Shown: positions 8,401 through 15,238 of the stretch, piece by piece | Layout: each line of letters starts with the position of its first letter | Numbering within the stretch: position 1 is the stretch's first letter | Assembly (NCBI RefSeq): GCF_012911895.1 | Contig: NZ_JAAXCV010000031.1 | Span: forward strand, 1 to 64,000 | Reading direction: 5' to 3' | Length of the DNA: 64,000 bases | Source: Bacillus sp. RO3 | Lineage (GTDB): Bacteria; Bacillota; Bacilli; Bacillales; Bacillaceae_B | Position numbers and translations under genes: made by a program | The notes under the pieces: generated by a model | Databases searched by the model: none | What the model was told of the DNA's origin: nothing | Seen by the model: the letters and a program-made list of their open reading frames with translations, nothing else

Positions 8401-10946
8401 ACCGGCTCTATTTCTCCACTGCCGGATCCAGCTTCAACACCCGTGATGTTCCCGCCTTCAACCGTCAGCAACGCAGTACCACCGTCTGCTTTAGAAGGAA
8501 GTGTCAGGGTGATTTCATTCCCTCCGCCGACATTAAATGACTCACCGGTATAGGCATTTGTCACGACTGCTTCAGGGGAATCCACTGTCAACGTGATCTC
8601 CTTCGCCTTATCGGCCACGTTCAACCCGACGTAAACGGAGTCTTCTTCATAGTCACGGGAGAAAACGAGGAATTGATCCGTGTTCGAACCGCCTACCGTT
8701 TTTCTCTCCCCTTTAGCGAACAATTCTGAGTGCGCTCCTCTAAAGGTTAAAATCTTTGTATAGTGCTCCAACACGTCATTACCTTCTACATCATCCCAGT
8801 CAAAGTCATAGCGGTTGTCATACTGGGGATAATTATTCGCCCCGCTCTGGCCGAGCTCTTCACCGTAATAAATGACCGGCTGGCCCTTGGACGTCGCCTG
8901 AAGGGAGGCCGCCACTTTCAGCTTACCTTCATCCCCCCCTAACGAATACAAGAATCCGTCTTCGTCATGACTTCCTAAAAATTGACCGAGTGTCGCCGTA
9001 TTATCTATTTTCCCATTGCGGGCCGTCAGTTTATCATTAGCCGCTTTCAGGTCGCCGTTTACAAAATCACGGGCGATTTCCTTGAAACCGAAGTCCAGAA
9101 GGGAATCCATCATTCCCGTTTCAAGGTAGCCTGATTGGTTATCGGCACTGGCTCCCCACACTTCGCCGATTAGTTTGTGCTGAGGCATTTTTTCCGTAAT
9201 GGCGTTCTTGAAGGCCATCCAGGTCGCATCTTCCACGTGCTTGACTGTATCTACGCGGAAATAGTCGATCGTATTTCCTTTTGCCGTAGTCGCTTTTTCA
9301 ATCCAAGCCGTCTGCCAGTCGATGATTTGCCGGCGGACTTCAGGATTTTCGGTGATGATATCAGGAAGCCCTGCTAATTCTCCCACCACTTCATCGGACC
9401 CGACATTCCCCTGACGGACGATGTCACGATACCTATCACGATCTGCGTCGGTTGGATACCCTTTCGGACGCTGATCCGCTGCAAGCTCCCCGTCGATTTC
9501 TTTCAACCCATATCCGGTGTGATTCAGGACCACATCGACCATGATCTTGATTCCCCGGTCATGGGCTTCATCAATCAATGTATGGAAGTCGTCCATGGAT
9601 CCAAAGTGAGGATTCAGTTCCCCGAAGTGATTTGCCCAATAACCGTGGTAAGCGAAGTATGGCTCGCCCTCCTCGCCACGGCGCACATCATATTGGATGT
9701 TTTCCACGACGGGACTGATCCAGATCGTATTCACCCCGAGGTTATCCAGGTAATCCAGCTTTTCCGTGAGGCCTTTGAAATCTCCCCCCTGGTACGTCCC
9801 GCGTTTACTTTTGTCATAATTCAGGCTGTAAGGATCATCATTCGACGCATCCCCGTTGAAGAATCGGTCTGTGAGCATGAAATAGATGATGGATTCGTCC
9901 CAGTCGAAATCCGAATCACCGACAGACTGCCTGGCTTTCACTTCGATTTCCGTCGTTCCCTCATAATAGTTTCCGAAAGAATCCACAACGGTTAGAGGAA
10001 TCGATTTCGTTCCAGCCGTTATGTCATCATCGACGGCTACCGTCACTGCCTCTAATGAAGGATCGATCTCAAGCTTGTCTGATCCGCCCAGCGAAGAAAC
10101 ATCCGCCGTGATTTTTTGGATGGTTACATCCTCCGTCAGCCCAGCGACATTAACGGATAAGACCGCGTTTTCGTTATAGTCCACAGCAGCTGGTGCAACG
10201 GAACCTGTAACGGTTAAATCACCCTTTTGGAAATCAAGGAATGATTCCCCGCCGACTGCATTGTATGGATCACTCACTTCTGTCGTGACGCCGTCTTTTG
10301 TGACCAGGAATGAATACGGGTTCTTCCCATTTGGGATGTTCTCGAATGACAGGACGAACCGCTCATTCTCCGGTTCATACGTCATCGCTCTCGTTTCCCC
10401 GTTGTACTTCAATTCCACTTTATCAATCGTGTCCATTTGATCTGTACTGAAAAGATCTTTATCCCGGTAATAGAATGTGGCATTCCCCTGATCGATCACC
10501 GGGGCCGAGCCGTCGGGTACGATGCGGATCTCCTCGACACCGCTTGTTATGTAGGCCTTGGTGAGGGTGTCGTTTTTGCTCACTTTAATGAAACGATCGC
10601 CAAATTCTTTCTGGGCAGTTCCCCAGTCCTCAGTACTGCGAAGGACAAATCCGAATTGCTCCGTTTCAGGGGCAACGGCAATATTGGCAGTCGCCACACC
10701 GTTTTCGTACGAGTCAAAATCGATTTGATCATCCTTTACCCCGGTATTCCAGGCCCAGATGTTCCAGTCACCGTAAGTCTGATCATCACGGATATACGTG
10801 AAACGGACCGTGCGATCGCCAGTGTCCGCTTCAGCCTCGGCACCCCCGTCCGCTGCTGCTCCAGCCGGTGCAACCGGTGACCAAAGACTAAGCAGCATCA
10901 TCACCACCATGAAGATGGAGAATTTACGCTTTGAGCTATTCTTCAT
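5412..10946 (-). CDS. Secreted amylopullulanase (GH13 alpha-amylase + GH13 pullulanase)
   Basis: An 1844-residue extracellular enzyme with two glycosidase domains that should attack both alpha-1,4 and alpha-1,6 bonds in starch, glycogen or pullulan. Order: signal peptide (about 1-33, ending APAGAAA); CBM-like module (about 46-140); alpha-amylase domain (about 355-760) with catalytic Asp566 (DYFRVD), Glu595 (IGEVWG) and Asp661 (GSHDED); two CBM41/PUD-like starch-binding repeats (about 853-1060); CBM48-like domain (about 1165-1260); and a type I pullulanase domain with YNWGYDP, Asp1491, Glu1520 and Asp1611. The start at 10946 follows GGGGAGGAAAG; the frame extends 26 codons further up without a better site. 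No LPXTG anchor is seen, so release is expected. Two LacI-type operators lie upstream. Comparable dual enzymes are known from alkaliphilic Bacillus. Confidence 0.93.
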   Translation of the reverse strand: MKNSSKRKFSIFMVVMMLLSLWSPVAPAGAAADGGAEAEADTGDRTVRFTYIRDDQTYGDWNIWAWNTGVKDDQIDFDSYENGVATANIAVAPETEQFGFVLRSTEDWGTAQKEFGDRFIKVSKNDTLTKAYITSGVEEIRIVPDGSAPVIDQGNATFYYRDKDLFSTDQMDTIDKVELKYNGETRAMTYEPENERFVLSFENIPNGKNPYSFLVTKDGVTTEVSDPYNAVGGESFLDFQKGDLTVTGSVAPAAVDYNENAVLSVNVAGLTEDVTIQKITADVSSLGGSDKLEIDPSLEAVTVAVDDDITAGTKSIPLTVVDSFGNYYEGTTEIEVKARQSVGDSDFDWDESIIYFMLTDRFFNGDASNDDPYSLNYDKSKRGTYQGGDFKGLTEKLDYLDNLGVNTIWISPVVENIQYDVRRGEEGEPYFAYHGYWANHFGELNPHFGSMDDFHTLIDEAHDRGIKIMVDVVLNHTGYGLKEIDGELAADQRPKGYPTDADRDRYRDIVRQGNVGSDEVVGELAGLPDIITENPEVRRQIIDWQTAWIEKATTAKGNTIDYFRVDTVKHVEDATWMAFKNAITEKMPQHKLIGEVWGASADNQSGYLETGMMDSLLDFGFKEIARDFVNGDLKAANDKLTARNGKIDNTATLGQFLGSHDEDGFLYSLGGDEGKLKVAASLQATSKGQPVIYYGEELGQSGANNYPQYDNRYDFDWDDVEGNDVLEHYTKILTFRGAHSELFAKGERKTVGGSNTDQFLVFSRDYEEDSVYVGLNVADKAKEITLTVDSPEAVVTNAYTGESFNVGGGNEITLTLPSKADGGTALLTVEGGNITGVEAGSGSGEIEPVPENNIRIHYNRTDGNYENYGAWLWNDVAKPSAGWPTGATMFEKTDSYGAYIDVPLAEGAKNIGFLVMDVTKGDAGKDGGDKGFTIGSPEVNEIWIQQGSDKVYTYEPVDLPENTVRIHYEREDGNYEGFGLWAWGDVKNAPATWPTDALDFSKTDRYGAYVNVEMNEDAQNLGFLIVNEATGEKDGGDKSFNLLDKYDHLWVKQGEDNVYISPYADVATGLISSEVISDDTIRLNFTMTEGLTEEALMSGLALKDKDGSDVKVKGAAITDDKTVEVKADVNLDKLPLSITYAGRTVTAAAGWRLLDNQYAYDGDDLGATYKKRNVTLKLWAPKASKVVANFYDKKDAAKKIGSVELTLGEQGVWSTKVKAKHLKVKDLKGYYYQYEVTNDGVTKKVLDPYAKSMAAFTVNTKGEAGPDGDSVGKAAIVDLKGTDPKKFGHASIKGYEKREDAVIYEVHVRDFTSDPSIEKDLKKKRWGTYDAFIKKLDYIKSMGVTHVQLLPVMAWYYGDETKMGERELEYSAAGNEYNWGYDPHSYFSPDGAYSKDATDPQLRIKETKRLIDAIHDKGMGVVLDVVYTHMAQTSTLNDIVPNYYAFQDDKGNFLGGFGNNLATNHIMAEKLMVDSVKYWFDEYKIDGMRFDMMGDATYPAVQKAYDAAAEINPDALFIGEGWRTFAGHLSDPTLEGMGADQDWMDKTDDVGVFSDEIRNELKSGFGSEGEPRFLTGGARDINTIFNNIKGQPGNTADDDPGDMVQYIAAHDNLPLYDVIAQSIKKDPAIPENNQEIHKRIRLGNSMILTSQGTAFIHAGQEYGRTKQWLGEGLPEQKYHELEDEEGNPFGYFIHDSYDSSDAINKFDWEKATNKKKYKVNTTTRKYTQGLIKLRRSTNAFRLGEKELVDQNVSLLDLPEIADTDLMVAYKNVSTDGTGEYYVFVNADSKARTLSVGDYNLSKGKVIVDNDEAGTKPVSKKSGFTLTKNTLTLEPLTTVVIKVRD

Positions 10947-11007
10947 ATACACTTTCCTCCCCATAAATAAATGAAATAGAATAATAGAAGTGCTCTTGAT
11001 GCAGGTG

Positions 11008-11021
11008 TGAAACCGTTTGCA
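11008..11021 (-). promoter_or_regulatory. cre/LacI-type operator 2 of amylopullulanase
   Basis: TGAAACCGTTTGCA resembles the CcpA/MalR operator consensus (TGWAARCGYTWNCW) with minor deviation. It lies in the 5' leader, 62 bp before the start codon. Confidence 0.6.
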
Positions 11022-11073
11022 CAAATGTTTAAAAAAAGATTCATCCTCTCTTCGAGTAGTTATTTATACCCAG

Positions 11074-11087
11074 TGCAAACGCTTGCA
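11074..11087 (-). promoter_or_regulatory. LacI-type operator 1 of amylopullulanase
   Basis: TGCAAACGCTTGCA is a near-perfect palindrome with the central CG typical of LacI/GalR-family operators. It overlaps a plausible promoter (TTGCAA, about 16 bp, TAAATA on the minus strand). With the second operator 66 bp away it suggests CcpA and/or a maltose regulator. The remainder up to 11363 holds a possible promoter for the next gene (TTACAA, 18 bp, TATATT) and no gene. Confidence 0.65.
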
Positions 11088-11363
11088 ATTATCTGTCTAT
11101 TTTAGTTTATAATACTTTCTCTCAGGTTTCTATCAGACCATTGGGGGATTTTTTGGAAATGCTGATATACAGGGAGAAGAAGTTGATGGCAGTGAGAGCT
11201 GCGGGTGGTGCGCCTTAGACATTGGATTCACGGGCCCTGCCCCCAGGTCTAAGCAAAAAAGAATGCTCCTTCAATTTTTTTACAAAATTAAGATATTTTA
11301 TGGTATATTGTAAAAGGATTTATCATAATTTGTGTAATTTAGTCATCATATGGGGGATTATAT

Positions 11364-11936
11364 ATGGTTTTTGATGGAATTTTAGTAGCGATTATCATCG
11401 GGTTCATCCGTGGAGGGAGTTTCAAAAGATTTGCAGACATCCGCTTTAAGATGGGATGGATCTTCCCTTTATTGCTCGTTTTGCAGCTGATTATTTTCTA
11501 CTTCCAGAATAAAGTGGCCTGGATCGGGGAGATGAGTAATGCTTCATTCATGGTCATCTATGTCGTTGGCCTTGCATTCCTGTGGGTCAATCGTGAACAC
11601 CCTCATTTCACGGCCATTTTCATAGGGGTATTCCTGAATTTCATCGTCATGGCTGTAAACGGCGGACGGATGCCTGTTTCCATGGAGGCTGCAGCGGTGA
11701 TCGACCCTCAGTATCTCGAGGCAACGAAGAATGCACTGTACGCCAAACACACACTGGTGACGGAATCTACCAAGCTGGCTTTTCTTGGGGACATCATTCC
11801 ATTATCAGCACCTTATCCAAGGGAACAGGCCATCAGCATCGGGGATGTCGTCATGAACATCGGGGTGTTCCTCTTCATCCAATCCGTGATGGTCAATAAG
11901 AAGGAAAAGCTCATCGCATCGAAGACATCACTTTAA
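11364..11936 (+). CDS. DUF5317 family membrane protein
   Basis: A 190-residue integral membrane protein with about five hydrophobic segments (for example around LLVLQLIIFYFQ, FMVIYVVGLAFLWV and IFIGVFLNFIVMAVNGGRMP). The GGRMPVSMEA motif and the length fit the DUF5317 family of Bacillales and Clostridia. Its function is unknown. The start ATG follows TGGGGGATT. A 29-codon frame with a very strong ribosome-binding site follows after 15 bp, so the two are probably co-transcribed. Confidence 0.8.
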   Translation: MVFDGILVAIIIGFIRGGSFKRFADIRFKMGWIFPLLLVLQLIIFYFQNKVAWIGEMSNASFMVIYVVGLAFLWVNREHPHFTAIFIGVFLNFIVMAVNGGRMPVSMEAAAVIDPQYLEATKNALYAKHTLVTESTKLAFLGDIIPLSAPYPREQAISIGDVVMNIGVFLFIQSVMVNKKEKLIASKTSL

Positions 11937-11951
11937 GGAGGTGAGATTATA

Positions 11952-12041
11952 ATGAAAAATAGAACGAAAAATGCTATCATTAACCTAGTAATTATCGGAT
12001 CTGCCGTTGTTGCCCTGACTTCTGGCTGGAAGTTCTGGTAA
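11952..12041 (+). CDS. Predicted 29-residue membrane microprotein
   Basis: ATG 11952 is preceded by a near-ideal AAGGAGGTGAG site with 8-bp spacing. The product starts MKNRTKNAII, continues with one hydrophobic stretch (IINLVIIGSAVVALTSG) and ends GWKFW. A positive N-terminus plus one membrane helix suggests a single-pass microprotein. It shares an operon with the DUF5317 gene. I do not recognise a family. The strong ribosome-binding site and clean coding frame are the main support. Confidence 0.6.
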   Translation: MKNRTKNAIINLVIIGSAVVALTSGWKFW

Positions 12042-12111
12042 ACAACATGGGGCTGATCTCGGTTTACGATCCGGGGTCAGCCCTAATTTGTTGATGAGAG
12101 CGTGAATAGGT

Positions 12112-13956
12112 TTGAAGACAAAACAAGTGAAACTGGAAAACTTCTATATCGGATGTATCTCCCTTTTGGGTTTACTGTTATTTTTTATCCATATCAACCC
12201 CGAAATGGGTGACTTATCAAATTGGGTACTCATTTATACCCTTGTGGGAGCGATTCTGCTATTAAATCATTTTAATATTATCATTCCTCTTTCCGGCAAT
12301 ACCCTCTCTATGGATTCCTCCGTTTATTTAGCAGGCCTTTTTTTGTTTGGACTCAAGATTCCTTTACTGGCGCTTGGGATCAGCAGTCTCGTATTTTTAT
12401 TGATCCGCTTTAAATTGGCCTGGTGGAAGCATCTCTTTAATTTCGCCAACTATTCCATTATGCTCGTTTGCACCCATTACACGTTCTTACTCACAGGCGG
12501 GAAAACGGGGGAAACGGAATTCCCGAATATCATGCCGTACGTCCTTGCCCTCACCGTCTATTTCTTCTTAAACGTTGTGATCATGTGGTTCTACTATTAT
12601 CTCGCCCAGAAACCATCGTTGAAAACGATGATCAGAACCGCATTTCAGAAACAGATTTTACAAGAAGCCTTCACCAGCTACCTAAGCACACTGGTCCTGT
12701 CACTGGTCTTAACCATCCTGATCAGCCAGCAGCCGATTTTCGGCATATTCCTTTACCTGTGCTTGTCGGTGATGCTTTCGTTCACCTTCAGAAACTTCTT
12801 CAATTTATATAAAGAAGAAGAAGAAAAAGCAAAGAGGGATTTTTTAACCGGTTTATACAATCATGGATTTTTCAAGCTTCAGCTGGAAGACATGCTGGGC
12901 GAGAACCGCTACCAATCATTTAGCGTCGCCCTCTTGGATCTGGACGATTTCAAGAAATTCAACGATGCCAACGGCCATATCCAGGGAGATAAACTGCTCG
13001 CATTCTTCGGGGGTTTCATGGTGGAGAAGACCAAGAAGCTTCCTTACATTGCTGCCAGATATGGCGGAGAAGAATTCGGTCTCATTTTTCCTGACGTATC
13101 CAAGCAGGAAGCTTTTAGTTTTTTAAATAAGATCAGGAAAGAAGTCAACGATACGTATTTTCCCGGAATCGAACACTCCCCCCTCGGCTGTATCTCTTTC
13201 TCCGCAGGGATCGTTGAATATGAGAACGGGACGTACAGTTCATCGGAGCTTTTATCAAAAGCCGATAAGGCCCTCTATTATGCCAAAGCACAAGGGAAGA
13301 ACATGATTCACTATTACAAGGATGATCAAGTGTATCATCAGGACCGGGAGTATGCCAAGGAGATCGAAGCACTGGAACAGCAGCTGCAGATCTTTCTTTC
13401 AAAGAATGTATACACGTACCAGCACAGCAAACGGGTATTTTCCTATGCGGCGGAAATGAGTGACCGGTTGAACCTCAGCAGTGAGGAGCGGCGCACCCTG
13501 ATCCTCGGGGCCCTGATCCATGATATCGGGAAGCTTGAAATCCCACGGGATATCATTAACAAAAAGGGGAAGCTTGATCCCCATGAGTGGGACTTGATGA
13601 AAAAGCACGTCATCTATGGAAAGGAAATCATCTCATCCATCAAAAAGTATGACGAGCTCCTCCCGTTGATCGAATTGCATCATGAACGGTATGACGGCAA
13701 AGGCTACCCGTACGGTTTAAAGGAAACGAACATACCGAAGCTCGCCAGGATCCTCTGCATCATCGATTCCTTCGACGCCATGACAACAGAACGCCCTTAC
13801 CAGAAAACCAAAACCTTTGCAGAAGGCATCCGCGAACTGCGGGCATGCTCCGGATACCAATTCGACCCAGCCTACGTAGAACCATTCATCCAAATGATCG
13901 AGGAAAACCACATGGGACAAGGGGACAGGCACACTGTCCCACCGGATGGCAATTAG
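12112..13956 (+). CDS. Membrane GGDEF + HD-GYP c-di-GMP signalling protein
   Basis: A 614-residue protein with about seven N-terminal membrane helices (residues 10-225), a GGDEF diguanylate cyclase domain (about 240-400, signature GGEEF at 318-322, preceded by the metal-binding LLDLDDFKKFND) and an HD-GYP phosphodiesterase domain (about 430-600, HDIGK at 470-474 and HHERYDGKGYP). It should both make and break cyclic di-GMP, presumably in response to a membrane signal. The RxxD inhibitory site is not evident. TTG 12112 is used because the stretch before it reaches stops; the ribosome-binding site (GAATAGG) is weak. The last about ten residues (GQGDRHTVPP) come from REP-like copy G, in a different frame from the other repeat-encoded tails. 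Confidence 0.88.
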   Translation: MKTKQVKLENFYIGCISLLGLLLFFIHINPEMGDLSNWVLIYTLVGAILLLNHFNIIIPLSGNTLSMDSSVYLAGLFLFGLKIPLLALGISSLVFLLIRFKLAWWKHLFNFANYSIMLVCTHYTFLLTGGKTGETEFPNIMPYVLALTVYFFLNVVIMWFYYYLAQKPSLKTMIRTAFQKQILQEAFTSYLSTLVLSLVLTILISQQPIFGIFLYLCLSVMLSFTFRNFFNLYKEEEEKAKRDFLTGLYNHGFFKLQLEDMLGENRYQSFSVALLDLDDFKKFNDANGHIQGDKLLAFFGGFMVEKTKKLPYIAARYGGEEFGLIFPDVSKQEAFSFLNKIRKEVNDTYFPGIEHSPLGCISFSAGIVEYENGTYSSSELLSKADKALYYAKAQGKNMIHYYKDDQVYHQDREYAKEIEALEQQLQIFLSKNVYTYQHSKRVFSYAAEMSDRLNLSSEERRTLILGALIHDIGKLEIPRDIINKKGKLDPHEWDLMKKHVIYGKEIISSIKKYDELLPLIELHHERYDGKGYPYGLKETNIPKLARILCIIDSFDAMTTERPYQKTKTFAEGIRELRACSGYQFDPAYVEPFIQMIEENHMGQGDRHTVPPDGN

Positions 13957-13983
13957 GAGGGACAAGGAATCCTCATTCGTCCC
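13914..13983 (+). repeat. REP-like palindromes G1 (13914-13940) and diverged G2 (13959-13983)
   Basis: G1 is a full 27-bp copy that encodes the C-terminal residues of the GGDEF/HD-GYP protein. G2 (GGGACAAGG..CGTCCC) is a diverged second copy just after the stop codon. Confidence 0.75.
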
Positions 13984-14018
13984 GCATTCCAACCTCACAG
14001 CGAGAATATGCTGAAACT

Positions 14019-14078
14019 AAAAAATCCGAACGAACTCGAATTTCACTTGAAATATCGAAGAATCGTTCGGATTTTTTT
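14019..14078 (+). terminator. Terminator after GGDEF/HD-GYP gene
   Basis: AAAATCCGAACGA pairs with TCGTTCGGATTTT across a loop and is followed by a run of T. Confidence 0.9.
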
Positions 14079-14146
14079 CTTAGACTAAAACACGGTTGCC
14101 CCAGTCTCTTCCAACCACCCTTGAAAAGAGGCAAATGCTTCCCTAA

Positions 14147-14164
14147 GGACCGTCCCTCTGTCCC
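14147..14164 (+). repeat. REP-like fragment H
   Basis: A partial, diverged member (GGACCGTCCCTCTGTCCC) that forms the left border of the glycosyltransferase fragment. Confidence 0.5.
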
Positions 14165-14165
14165 C

Positions 14166-14373
14166 TTTCACCTACACATATTGGACAGATCCCTTCATCT
14201 CCTTCGCCATGCTGTCCATCATCGGGTTCTTCCCCTTCTTCATCCTGTGGGAATCCCGGTCCCGCTTTTTCGTCAGCCTCCCCCCTCATCACCATGCTCA
14301 GCTGTATGGGGTATCTGGGACGGAGGGCCTTTGTTCCCTGTCCCAGATCCGGATCGACCGACGGAAGGACATA
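14166..14373 (+). pseudogene. 3' remnant of a membrane glycosyltransferase gene
   Basis: The plus strand encodes TYTYWTDPFISFAMLSIIGF followed by FFPFFILWESRSRFFVSLPP. This looks like the last membrane segments of GT39-type membrane mannosyltransferases, where a WE(S/A)RSR motif is typical. After about 14285 the sense continues only in the next frame (PLITMLSCMGYL), so a frameshift is present as well. Nothing upstream belongs to the gene, because the fragment begins directly at REP-like piece H. REP-like copy I lies within its last codons and a terminator follows. It is a leftover from a deletion. The family assignment rests on the short motif only. Confidence 0.5.
14317..14344 (+). repeat. 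REP-like palindrome copy I, diverged
   Basis: GGGACGGAGGG..CCCTGTCCC, a diverged full-length member at the right side of the glycosyltransferase remnant. Confidence 0.6.
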
Positions 14374-14388
14374 ACATGTAACGACTTT

Positions 14389-14420
14389 ACCAGCACCCTA
14401 TACAGAGGTGCTGGTTTTTT
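14389..14420 (+). terminator. Terminator, 14.4 kb
   Basis: ACCAGCACC and GGTGCTGGT form a 9-bp stem followed by TTTTT. It probably belonged to the deleted glycosyltransferase gene and now also sits at the 3' end of the DUF5658 gene. Confidence 0.8.
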
Positions 14421-14722
14421 CAAATCAATTCAACCATCCAATAGCCATGTAACAAACAGGTGAAGGTGTAGGAAGCAGCAGCGACGAGAGCGACACTCTT
14501 CAACATCGTGGATGCTTTCTTCGTTGGGTTCAAATAAGAGAGGATAAGCAGTAACAGCAGTGATAGCAGGACCTTCACGAGGAGAAACAGCCAGGGCGTT
14601 GTGAGATACAGATGATTCATGAGTGGGTTGCTCTCGGTTATGTAGTCATAGTGTAAACCGTACATGGTGAGGAGGGCATCCAGGAGATTCAGGAAAGCGA
14701 TATACATTAGTAGGTATCGCAT
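14420..14722 (-). CDS. DUF5658 family small membrane protein
   Basis: A 100-residue protein with three predicted membrane helices (about 5-20, 42-63 and 77-92). The pattern FLNLLDALLT..ITESNPLMN is typical of DUF5658, in which Asp and Asn lie between the first two helices. Function unknown. The start ATG follows AGGGGAATAAACC. It is transcribed alone, away from the DUF2157 gene. Confidence 0.75.
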   Translation of the reverse strand: MRYLLMYIAFLNLLDALLTMYGLHYDYITESNPLMNHLYLTTPWLFLLVKVLLSLLLLLILSYLNPTKKASTMLKSVALVAAASYTFTCLLHGYWMVELI

Positions 14723-15238
14723 GGTTTATTCCCCTTTTTTTGTGAAAGATGGAGGTTGGATTGTTCTATATAAAGAACATAATATTCATTATAGTGCATG
14801 CATCCGTAATAAACAAATAAAAATACCAGAGTTCATCTCCCCAGCCACATGAATCTTTTCTATTGGATGTACATAACGTTATTTTGTCTGCTTTTGGACG
14901 AAAACATAACGTAAGATTGCTTTTTTTGCCAGAGTGGGATCCGTTTTGAGGTGTCTCGCCTTAAATCAATCCTCATTGGACTACTTTCAATCCTCATTCT
15001 AGATGATTAATCCGGAATGCAGATAATTAATCCCCCATCCAGATTTTCGATCCCTTTTTCAACTAATCAATCCTCCATGTCGAATGTTCCTTACATGAGC
15101 ATGCACAGGCTTCCCCCCGGTCTAAAGAAGCACCTCTCCTTAAATACCTCCCCAAGAAATAGAATCCATGCTTATCTTCCTCCACCCTTTCATATATATT
15201 AGAGGAAAGACTATCTACAAAAATAAGGGGTGAATAAT
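14723..15238. other. Intergenic region with CCCC-GGTCTAA motif
   Basis: No convincing gene is seen. The stretch holds the 20-bp-period array listed separately and, at 15113-15126, a CCCCCCGGTCTAAA motif. Similar motifs precede the plus-strand genes at 11364 (motif near 11242) and 18368 (motif near 18314). Confidence 0.5.
14967..15086. repeat. Degenerate tandem array with a 20-bp period (6 units)
   Basis: A YRATCC core recurs at 14967, 14988, 15008, 15028, 15048 and 15068, with spacings of 21, 20, 20, 20 and 20 bp. Units share the core and a following (C/A)AT, while the rest has diverged. The period is close to two DNA helical turns, so all cores face one side. Confidence 0.6.

Noticed and set aside
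5980-10880. Several open frames on the plus strand inside the amylopullulanase gene
   Set aside because: They are antisense to a gene with two clear catalytic domains, have no ribosome-binding sites and show no recognisable motifs.
12045-12085. GGGCTGA..TCAGCCC as a terminator before the GGDEF gene
   Set aside because: The loop is long and the T-tract is missing; the next gene follows immediately.
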